Part shown: positions 32,678 to 42,110 of the stretch, piece by piece | How the letters are laid out: each line of letters begins with the position of its first letter | Position numbering within the stretch: position 1 is the first letter of the stretch | Assembly: GCA_006503535.1 (NCBI GenBank) | Contig: QYRS01000002.1 | Span: forward strand, 496,001-560,000 | From: Arthrinium phaeospermum | Lineage: Eukaryota > Ascomycota > Sordariomycetes > Amphisphaeriales > Apiosporaceae | Length of the DNA: 64,000 nt | Direction of reading: 5' to 3' | Notes under the pieces: generated by a model | What the model was told of the DNA's origin: nothing | Database searches by the model: none | The model's input: the letters and a program-made list of their open reading frames with translations, nothing else | Position numbers and translations under genes: made by a program

Positions 32678-34400
32678 CTATGGTTTGGCTACCTCGTCGT
32701 AGAAAGTCTTGACCGCTGGCTCGAAGGCCCTCTCTGACCAAATGAACTGCCGGAGGACGCTGAAAAGATCCTCCCAGGAATTATACTCTATCGAAAACTT
32801 CCGGTGTAGAAGGGTCACGTAGCCGTCTCGAATCGGGTCTGTACTTGCAAATGATCCTCCGAGGAATAGCATCCATGTGAGTAGGGCCGGATGCTGGTCC
32901 CATGCCACGTCGTCTGCTGTATCCTGCAGTCTTCGGATAAGCTGCGCTGACAAGTGTGTCTACCATGGGTCAGCCTTACGCATCACACGTATGTATATAG
33001 TCACTCTGAGATTGTTCCACTCAACTTACAGGGATCGGTGATTTCCGCCACACCTTGCAGCACAGCATGGTAGAGGACAAGTATACGGCGTAGTAACAAC
33101 ACTGCAGTACGGCCGACGATGTCCCTTCTGGTTGGGCCAAGAGTTGCTGAAGCCTCGAACAGGCCCACGCTTGGTGGTTATCGACGTGGAGCATGGCGAT
33201 GGTGTCCTGGCAGATGAAAGAAGGTGAGTCGCGCATGTGCTGAAGCGTATGCACGTCTTCGATGACCGCGACGAAATCTCTGGGGAACAGGTGAGACAAT
33301 TTTTGGAATCCGGGCGGCAGAGTGAACCAGTCTTGGTACGACACGACATCGCGCGTCCACCGCATCTCGGCCATGGATGTGTGGCTGAATAATCGGCTCG
33401 ATCCCGTCAGTACCGAGGAGTTCAGGTCTTGCCTATTATGGATGTAAGTTTGTGGTTCCATCAGGTGGAGGCTGCATTGTGCAAGCTATGGTTCGCTTTA
33501 CCAGAATATAGCCCTTTTGATGCCGTCAGTGAGATAGACACCTCTCGCCCTGCACGCATCTAGCAGCTGTTTGACCCCTGCCATGTGGATCTCCACCTTT
33601 TCTCGCTCCCCTAATCGGGCCTGTGAGTGGTGTTTGCTTAGTATAATAGCCCAAGACAGCTGGTAAGTATTGGTTCATTGGTCACAAACCTCCACGCCTG
33701 CAAGCAGTAAGATCGCCCCAATGATAGGCATCACCTCCAAACCCGACACATCCCGAACAGACGAAATCTTCCCGCGCAGAGACGAGATGGCCTTGGACTG
33801 GTACCCCAGGCTCTCCTGGTCAAGACCGGCGCCCCCCATGGCCGCGAACGCAAACGTCAGCATGACGGCGTTCAAGAGCGCCGCGTCTTCCAGTCCCGTC
33901 CGAAAGACCGAGTGGAAGGTCTGGAAGACGACCGAATCCCGCACACTGAAGACGGGCTCCGTCGCCTGCACGGCCGCGAAGTTTCCGAGAAACGCCTGGA
34001 ACCGGGTCCCATGCACATGCGGGCCTGCTTCGAAGGGGTCTGTGATGATGGATGGTGACATGGGGATAGATGTCAGGAGCGACGTGCTGGGGTGGGCTTC
34101 CTGTTGTGAGGTGCCCACCCGCGCATGCTGCTCCCGATGCGCTGAGGGAGGAGCATCTTCATTGGTAGCTTTTGATCGCCGCTTGGTCTGCCAGGCCTGA
34201 CGTATAGCATGTGACCGGGCTCGGCGCCGAATCTCACGGTTATGTGATTCCTGGGGGTTCTGGATGGAGATGAACTGGAACTGGTTGTCTGCGTCGATGC
34301 ATTAGTTCGACATTGCTGGGCGGATACAATGCAGTGAATTCGGTAGCGTACCTGAGCTAGAATGACTTTCGACTTCCGAAAACAAGTGATGGGGCTCCAT
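32678..34400 (-). CDS. Fungal-specific transcription regulator without a zinc cluster
   Basis: Five exons, 34400-34352, 34288-33690, 33620-33502, 33432-33030 and 32959-32678, join in frame to 483 residues; introns are 63-70 nt. Near the N-terminus FQFISIQNPQESHNREIRRR then ARSHAIRQAWQTKRR matches the FxF...VRSHA...RR block of a large fungal family of regulator-like proteins that lack Zn2Cys6. The rest fits the fungal-specific regulator domain: FQAFLGNFAAVQATEPVFSV, KVEIHMAGVKQLLDACRARG, IKRAIFWQDLNSSVLTGSSR. No DNA-binding finger is present, so it may act as a coregulator. It is the only regulator in the 25-38 kb gene run and the best candidate to control it (inference). Confidence 0.82.
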
Positions 34401-35054
34401 GGTTCAGATGGGGCGGTAGTGGTATCGCGATTATCCAGCGGTGGTAGGGAATGATATCTCCAAAATCGGCAACATCATGAATAAATATACTATCTCAGGG
34501 TAGAGGCGCAGATACTATGTCATTACTCAGCAACATGCAACTGACAGTTGACTGTCAAGGGAGGGGGGCGGGAGGGTTGGTTGCATCCGGGAATGACATC
34601 TATGATACTACCAAAAGGGGTAACGCACCAATTGGTGAGATTTTACCATTTTGGGACCCCGACGCAACATGAATTACAAACCAGGCCCTTTTGATAACCA
34701 ATGAAAACCAACTCCAACATATATCCCCCTGTAATGCATGGTAGTGGGGGCTTGAGATAGCAGACCCCTGTATGGGGTACGCCCTTTGGATCTATAATGA
34801 CCGCCCTGTCAATAGGTTTTGCTGGACATCCACGCCTTGAAATCTTATCTGTTGGATCAAGGCAGCCGCAACTCGGTGGTAATATTGGTAATCGAACCCT
34901 TTTCCAACTTAGGGACGGCTGGATGACTTTTCTTTCCGAAGATCTATTGTTGACATGACTTGGGCTCATGAGCTCCGAAAAGCGCCACTGTCCACCGTGG
35001 GACAGATAGATAGATGCCGAATCACGTGTATCTGTTTTGTGAATAACGGTACTC
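34401..35054. other. Intergenic region
   Basis: Shared upstream DNA of the regulator. The minus-strand frame at 34643-35155 is antisense to the flavoenzyme relic for part of its length and has no gene-like features. Confidence 0.4.
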
Positions 35055-35525
35055 TGCTCTGTGGATTCGACGGGGTCAATTTCATGGCCGATCCAATCCC
35101 GCAGTTCTCCCACATCGTGCTCAAGGCCGAGGATTACAACCTGGCATCCATCCACCTACCTGATTAGGGTACGGGTGTCGGGGCTGGACGACGTCGCGCA
35201 GGAAAAGCAAGGGCAGAAGAATATGGAGTCTGCGTACAATATGTGGAGAGACGGGAGCTTCCTCGCGGCGACTAAGGGATACACGCCCGGGTCGGCTAGG
35301 AGATTGGTGGATGAGACGTATCCGGACATGAACATCATCGTCATGTTTGGCAGGCATTTCACGTCGGACCCGGACCTGGTGTTCAGGATAAACCATGGAC
35401 TGCACCTCACCCCCTACCGCCGGCACGGGTCCTACTACGCCGGGCGTCCCGCAGAACCACAGGAAGGCTATACTGCTTTCCCTTTCAGTAATGAGTTCAT
35501 TGTGGCTGTGCAAAAAGGGACATGA
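35055..35525 (+). pseudogene. C-terminal relic of a second old yellow enzyme
   Basis: 35060-35160 reads GFDGVNFMADPIPQFSHIVL then EDYNLASIHL, the late barrel of 12-oxophytodienoate reductase-type flavoenzymes. A frameshift near 35160 passes to the next frame, VRVSGLDDVAQEKQGQKN, then TPGSARRLVDETYPDMNIIV, MFGRHFTSDPDLVFRINHGL, HLTPYRRHGSYYAGRPAEPQ and EGYTAFPFS. The GRHFTSDPDL phosphate-binding block and the GYT..PFS end are diagnostic. The N-terminal two thirds, with the active-site region, are gone. It belongs to a different subfamily from the intact gene at 30.6-32.1 kb, so it is not simply a duplicate of it. Confidence 0.7.
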
Positions 35526-36206
35526 ATGCAGACGAGACCGATCCGTGTACCAAAAGTGCCGCTTCCGGCGGGTCCGAGGATAGGTCCTGTGCCAGGTATT
35601 GGGCGGGACAGCTGACAAATCCGGGGTCAGGTTGAGCAGTTTAGGCAGAATCTCCCGTATTAGAAGATCATTGCCCATCTGTGCGCCCCTGTGACCTACA
35701 CAATGTGACATAACTGCCAGAAATCTACTTACTCAAGTAGATGGGTAGATGAGGATAACAGGGTCGTCGCCGAAGCCTCATTGGTGGGCGCCATCTCGGG
35801 CCCGAACCCCACGCAAGCACCGAGTACACCTCTAGAATCAGGAGTGAGTGACATTCTGTCGGAGCCGTGCAACCTGGTAGACGCACCCGGCCAATCCGCA
35901 ACTCCCATTGGATGCAACGGAGCAGCGAACCGCCGCTTGATATCGCGGACCGGCACTTCGGATAGCCGACAACATTGCGACCTCTTCGGGCATAAGAAAG
36001 CGCGAGGAGCGAAACATCTCGTGAAGCCGCCCTCGTCGTTAACGCCTCCAATCTAATTCGGATGTCGTGGATGACCAACATACAACTTTGCGTTAGGCAT
36101 GGGGAATATTTAAGGACACGCCTCGCCGACTAGGCGATGTGCGAAACAGAAAGGCAACCGGATCAGCAGACAATCTCGACTTACATTGAACTTAAACCTC
36201 AACACC
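35526..36206. other. Intergenic region
   Basis: Between the relic and the monooxygenase gene. No coding signal beyond shadow frames; the last 100 bases look like a 5' leader. Confidence 0.4.
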
Positions 36207-37526
36207 ATGTCATCAGCCCCTCATGACCCCGTCCTCATCATCGGCGCCGGCATCTCGGGCCTCTGCCTCGCCCAAGGCCTGAAAAAGCTCCACGTCCCCT
36301 TCAAGGTCTTCGAGCGCGACGCCGAGGTGGCGGCGCGGGCCCAGGGGTACCGCGTGCGGCTGCTGGACGGCTGCCAGGTCATCGACCAGGTCGTCCCGGC
36401 CGAGATCTCGGACCTGTTCCACGCCACCACCGCCGTCTACCACTTCGGCATGCACAACTGCGACGCCATCACGGGCGAGGTGCGGCCTTTCTTCGATCCG
36501 CAAGACGGCAGCCAAGTGGTGCCCGCCGGCATACGACCACACGTGACCAGACCAGACGACGACGACGGCGACGGCGGCAATGATCCGCACGCCGCCGCGT
36601 CGGTGGATCGGCGCGTGCTTCGGGACGTGCTGCTGACGGGCATTGGCGAGCACGTCGTGTTCGGCAAGGCCTATAGCCACTTCGAGATCGGACATGGACA
36701 CGATGCGGCCTGCGTCACGGCGTACTTTGCGGACGGGTCAAGCGAGCGCGGGCGGTTGCTGGTGGGGGCCGATGGGAAGTGGTCGGCGGTGCGCAGGCAA
36801 CACGTGCCGAGCCACGTCCTACTTGACACGGGACTCGGTGCCTTCTATGGCAAGACGCCCCTGACGGCGGAGCTACGCGCGATGTTTGAGCGCGATGCCG
36901 ATCTCAAGGGGCTCGTGGTGGTGACGGATGCCCAGACCCTGGCGACGCCGCTCGACCTGCTGATGGAGGAAATGGTCTGGTCTCCCGCGGCGGATGACAA
37001 CACCCATGCCGTCGTACAGGTGCCCAAGGACTACATCTACTGGGTCCTGCTGTCGGAAAGAGCAAGTCTGCCCTTCACGGAAGACGAACTAACGGGCCGC
37101 TTACGGCATGGAGACGCGGCGGCCCAGGCGACCCTCGAGCTGACGAAAAGATGGACCCCGGAGCTGCGCAAGATCTTTGCCGGCCAGGCGCCGCAGGACA
37201 CGTCCTACATATCCGTCCACTCGGCGTCCCCCGACATGGAAGCGTGGAAGCCGTCGCGCTACGTGACCTTGATTGGTGACACGGTCCACGGCATGCCGCC
37301 TTTCGCCGCCCAAGGGGCCAATACGGCGCTCCGCGGCGTCCAACTGCTGTACCGTGTCATTGAGCGGCACGGCGTGGAGGGGCTGACGGAGGACATCATT
37401 GGACGGTTCGAGGCAGAGCTGCGGGCGATGGGGGTGGAGAAGATCGAGCAGAGTTTCGAGTCGGGCCGGGTTGCATTCAGATTGAAATCTCCGGCGGAGT
37501 ACCAGCCTTTGAAGGCCCGCTACTGA
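36207..37526 (+). CDS. FAD-dependent monooxygenase
   Basis: A single exon of 439 residues from ATG 36207. Group A flavin monooxygenase motifs occur in order: VLIIGAGISGLCLAQGLKKL (FAD GxGxxG, about residues 9-28), ERGRLLVGADGKWSAVRRQ (the DG block), and RYVTLIGDTVHGMPPFAAQG followed by ANTALRG (GD motif). An acidic insert DDDDGDGGND lies before the DRRVLRDVLL helix. No C-terminal membrane anchor is seen. These enzymes hydroxylate or epoxidise aromatic or polyketide-like substrates with NAD(P)H and O2. It closes the metabolic gene run. The non-ATG codons in frame above the start are not used. Confidence 0.88.
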   Translation: MSSAPHDPVLIIGAGISGLCLAQGLKKLHVPFKVFERDAEVAARAQGYRVRLLDGCQVIDQVVPAEISDLFHATTAVYHFGMHNCDAITGEVRPFFDPQDGSQVVPAGIRPHVTRPDDDDGDGGNDPHAAASVDRRVLRDVLLTGIGEHVVFGKAYSHFEIGHGHDAACVTAYFADGSSERGRLLVGADGKWSAVRRQHVPSHVLLDTGLGAFYGKTPLTAELRAMFERDADLKGLVVVTDAQTLATPLDLLMEEMVWSPAADDNTHAVVQVPKDYIYWVLLSERASLPFTEDELTGRLRHGDAAAQATLELTKRWTPELRKIFAGQAPQDTSYISVHSASPDMEAWKPSRYVTLIGDTVHGMPPFAAQGANTALRGVQLLYRVIERHGVEGLTEDIIGRFEAELRAMGVEKIEQSFESGRVAFRLKSPAEYQPLKARY

Positions 37527-39402
37527 ATGAGGATATGGGGTAAGGCCTGGAAAGTGGCCGTAGATATAATTCGTAGACGTGTGCTATCAATTGCTTGCTC
37601 CCGTCTGGCCGTGGCCTGTGTACGCTGTCAAAGAATCGGCCGCTGCCTCCTCCTTTACTCAACAGCGTATCTGTCATCTTTGTTTCAGTCAGAAACAGAC
37701 TCAGAATGTGTGAGGAACCTTGCATGCCAGGGCTGGATGGAAGGATTAGGTGGCAGCTGACTCGATGATGAGAGGCTGGCCTGGTGCTGAATGAGCGAAT
37801 TGCTGGAACATCCTAGTCATCGTCGCCTTTGCTCCCACATCTATTGGTTCGGCAAAGACACGAATGAGCGATCAAATGCTGCCCACGTATAGATGATGCG
37901 GTTAGAGATGATCTTCCGTTTCTTATCACGTTGTCAATACTGGTGGCATGCAAAGACGTCGAAGTGATCGCCTGCCTCTCTGGAAAGGGTGATCAGTTCG
38001 TCAAGGGGCCGAGGTTTGCTGCAAACTGGGGGGTTTTAGCGTTCGTCAGAATATACGACCCAGGGCATTCTCGATCGTGCGGTTTTAGGTAGTGGGTTTG
38101 ATCAGTCCACCAAATGCAACCCCGATGGATGCAACGGTTTGAGGAGGGGACACCACCAGCTTTATGTCAAGTACTTTTGACATATCGAACTCGCTGGTAG
38201 GTACTACCAATTGGTTACCCGATTCGACGAAGGAAGGGTTTGAGATCTGGATCAATTGCTTGGGAAGCATCTGGGTGGGGTTGGTTTTTCAGTGCTGAGT
38301 GAGACGGCTCGGAGTTCGGGTAGTGCCCGCTTTTCGAGAGATCAGGGGTCGCTGCGCAGGCGCTCCACTACATAAAGTTGTCCTCCAGGGCAATGGACAC
38401 ACACGCACTGATAGCCCCTAGATTAACGAATGGACAAGTAAAAGTCGGAATTTTGCCATGCACAGCCAACGCTGAATGCACTTGCGCTCGCACCACGACA
38501 ATTCCACTCACTTTCACCGCCAATACATACTGTAGTGCACTCTGTTCATTCAGGGGTCAATGCGCACGCCCTGCCACATAGTCAAAAGACCGCACTATTG
38601 TTGAAACTTCTTAAATCCATAGCCGCCCCCGAGAAAGTGCTCGGAGATAAGAGGACATTAAGATGTAGGTTAAAAGGGAAGGGGGGAGGAATGCGACTGT
38701 CGAAAACAGCCGCACCCCCAGTTTCGACGGGGCCGCGTCAGCTTTACGATGGTTAGTGGTAGCGGTTCCTGGCAAAACATTAAAGGCTATCTTGGCGGGC
38801 TAGTGATATACGGCTTGGCACGGCTAACACGGCACCGGATGGTGTCACCGTCATTGCCAAGCCCCAGCATTCTTAAGGGCCAGGGACCTCTGGGACCCAG
38901 CTGGCAGGCCAATTGAACGGCCAACTCGGCTTAATGTGCCGTGCCCGACTGTAGGAGACAGAGAAACCGCCGTCATTCACTCTCGGCGTCCAAGCAAACA
39001 TTCCTTATCGTCGTTCCGTGCACTCTTTTTCTCTTGCGTATTGTTATTGTTTTAGATGGGCCAAAAGTAACAGCTGTCATCTCTTCTTTGATTCGTGTTT
39101 TCTTGCACATAGTTTGGCCTCTTGTAGTGGTTAAGGCATCGCAGCTTTGACCGATGGCACCCGCCAGTTGCACCACGATCAACCCCATCACCTCATCCTA
39201 GCTCCCGGCTCGCAGTTCGCGGTTCGCAGCTCGCAGCTCGCAGCTCACATACACACGCACACGCACTTGGCACACACATCACGCTTTAGAGTTCACCGTC
39301 TGTTACTCCACCGTTCGTCACTCCGTTACCCCGTACCCGACTCGACAAGCTCATTGGTAATACCCCAGACCCCGTACATTCGCCCAAGGCAGTACCGCAC
39401 CA
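37527..39402. other. Long intergenic region
   Basis: Nearly 1.9 kb without a credible gene. The final 250 bases before ATG 39403 are C-rich with tandem 7-bp units and CA runs, and are probably the promoter and 5' UTR of the SGNH-like gene. Confidence 0.45.
39207..39274. repeat. 7-bp tandem repeat and CA run in a 5' leader
   Basis: Six near-perfect copies of gctcgca (with gttcgcg variants) at 39207-39246, followed by a CA-rich stretch. It lies about 150 bases before the start of the SGNH-like gene. Confidence 0.7.
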
Positions 39403-40899
39403 ATGGTCAAAATGGCTGGCCTCGTGGAGAAGGTGCTCTCCTTGCCTCTACTGAACATGCTCCTCGCCCGGCGCCGGTTCCTGATCATCCTCGGCTTGAC
39501 CACACTTCTGCTCAGTAAGTCTTGATCCCCGGATAACCGGCCGGCTAACCGGCATCTTCGAAGGGTTACCCCTCCGGAAGCTCATCCGAACGCACACGCT
39601 GACACGCTGCATCCAGTGTTGATGTTCTCAGGCGCCGGCAATGTCGACATGACACGCCTGTCCGTGAGCGGCGCCAACCCGGCAGGAGCTCCTGGCACCA
39701 GACCCAAACCGGCCAACCCTCCCCCTGCAAACCCGGATGTTCATCCCCCTCCTCCCCCTGCCGAACAGCCGGTGGCCGCTGCTGCTGAGAACGTGCCGAA
39801 GCCTAAGGAGCCGGAGCATAAGGAGCCGAAGCAACCAGAGACACCACCACCGAACCCGAAGCCCGTGGACCCACAGCCGGCAGCAAACCCGAAGGTCCCC
39901 GAGCCCCCCAACAACAAGCCGAACCACCCAATGCCCGCCGCCTCTCCGCGGCCCTACATCTCGTACCAGGGCTACAAACGTCCTGGCTACGACATGCCAC
40001 TCACCCGCGCCATCCCCCTCCGCATCATGGTCATGGGCTCCGCAGCCGCCTTCGACCATACCGCCAGCGAGGACGGCAATGCCGACAATGACAACGGCTT
40101 CCGGCTGCTGCTGCGCGAGCGCCTCACGGACCTCGGCCACAAGGTCAACTACGTCGGCGACGCGACGCGCGGCAACATGATGGACGCCGAGGTGGTGGCC
40201 GCGGCCCCCGACAAGCCGCCCATGCTGCGCGCGCTGCACGAGCTCGCGGGCCAGGTCGTGCCCCAGAACAAGCCGAACCTGTACATTGTCAGCGTCGGCG
40301 CCGAGGACGCGTACAAGCACCAGGACATCGCGGGCTTCTACCTGCGCCTGGACGCCTTTGTCCACTACCTGCTCGACGCCTCGCACAAGTCGACCGTCAT
40401 CCTGACGACGCTGCCCCTGCCCCACGACGGCGGCGAGCAGAACGGCGTCGCGCAGGAGACGATCCACATCAACAACCAGATCCGGCGCCTCGTGACGATC
40501 CACCAGAAGCAGGGCCAGCCCGTCGTGCTGGCGGAGCTGCAGGGGCCCGACGCGACGCCGCCCGTCAGCAACAACCACGCGCCCAACAGCGACGACGCCA
40601 AGATCAAGGCCGAGGCCATCAAGTCCGCGGCCGCGACGGCCGAGCTGCGCATCTTCGACGCCCTCATGGACGCCGACGCCCGGGGCTTCCTGCAGGCGCC
40701 CGAGCCGGTCGAGGGCATCCCCGACGACGGCGACTGGCACGCGCGCACGACGAGCGAGGAGTTCCGCAAGTGGGAGGCCGACAAGGACAAGTACTACGCC
40801 GACCAGAAGGAGAACAACGACAAGGAGATCAGCCGCATGGAGGCCGCGCTCAAGAAGACGACCAAGGGCGGAGGCGTTGGCCCGGGCCCGTCTTCATAA
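39403..40899 (+). CDS. Membrane-anchored SGNH-hydrolase-like protein, probably inactive
   Basis: Exon 1 is 39403-39514 and exon 2 is 39617-40899 (102-nt intron GTAAGT...CAG), giving 464 residues. The N-terminus RRRFLIILGLTTLLLLMLMF is a signal anchor (type II membrane protein), followed by a Pro-rich linker of about 90 residues. The C-terminal domain has the shape of SGNH/GDSL esterases: IPLRIMVMGSAAAFDHT where active members have GDSIT or GASIT, NGFRLLLRERLTDLGHKVNY, KPNLYIVSVGAEDAYKHQDI where active members have GTND, and STVILTTLPLPH. The nucleophile Ser appears replaced by Ala, and the oxyanion Asn by Glu. It may bind rather than cleave acylated wall sugars. The C-terminus is a charged coiled segment. 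Confidence 0.7.
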
Positions 40900-42110
40900 T
40901 GACGACGTTGACGACGACGAAGTTGTACGAACGTGGGTTTTCTGGGGAAGGGGGTTCGTTTCGGTGTCGGGGGAAGAGAGGGTTGTGGCATTTTCATTGG
41001 CGATCAAAGGGTGAAAGAAAAAAGGAGAAATGGCTGTTTTCTTTTGCCTTGGTTTTTTCTTGCATTTGCGTGGTGGCGTGTTGCACGATGCATTAGAGTT
41101 TCGAGAAAGAGATACCCCAAAGAGCATACGATTGATTACAGAGAGGAGGGCCCGGGGCATGTGGCTTGCGTGCGCGTGGTTTTAGAGAAGAAGAAGAGAC
41201 GAAGAGACCTTTGGCCCTCCCTGTTTGGTTGGACATGTACGATAGAAGGGGCGGAGGAAGCGGGCCTTAAGTTGGCATGGCTTCCGCAGATGAATAATTA
41301 AATGGACCTCCATTGGCACATACATCTTGTCGTGGCTACTTGTTTGGCCGGCGCCTTGGCTTGTGATATGCAACTAGAGGTATGGTGTAGTTGATATGCA
41401 ACTACGTGGTGTTACATCTACAGCCACCACGGAGGAAGCGGCGCAGCTAAATCTTGTTAGGGAAGTAAGTGGTTGTGGGAAAATGAGGGTGGCACGAATG
41501 CAATCTAGTAGCTCCGGCTTCCATAGGTTCAGACTCGTATTCGCTACGAATGCAGACATCTGCGTGCCGCTCACATTATACTACTAATCCTGTAGCTGCG
41601 TTACGTTCAACCGCGATGCGGAAATTCATGAGCGCCTCCCCGCCGAACAACGTAGATGCGACGATGGGGTTCACGCCTTTCTACCGGTCCTGGCGTCAAC
41701 CCACGCTCATGGTGTGACTGTCATCGATGCCGGGTATCTCGTTGAAGTGAGTGACTCAGCCGAGTACCTAACTTCAAAACTGCTCGTGCCGGGCTGGCCG
41801 GTCAGGTTCTGTTTGCAGCCAGAAATCTCCGCCACCTACCATTTCGAGAAGGGATGGCATTGAAAGGCATAGAGTATCCCAACGACGCGCCACGTCCGAT
41901 ATTCTGAAGTCATCGAAATCCATCGCGCAAAAGATTGCTCTGCATTTTGATATCTACCAGCTATCCGCCAATTAATTACATGCGCACCCAATTTACAATT
42001 CGCCTGCTATTAATTACACCGAAACGTGAAGAGATGAATTCAACCAAAGCGGAAAAGGGCTGATACCATCGAAGAAGAAGAAGAAAAAGAGAAGTCACCA
42101 TGTATGCTTT
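40900..42110. other. Intergenic region between two convergent genes
   Basis: 3' flanks of the SGNH-like and ammonia-lyase genes. No coding signal, RNA gene or long repeat seen. Confidence 0.45.

Noticed and set aside
39628..40740. 370-codon minus-strand frame
   Set aside because: Shadow of the SGNH-like gene, Val/Gly/Arg-rich without motifs.
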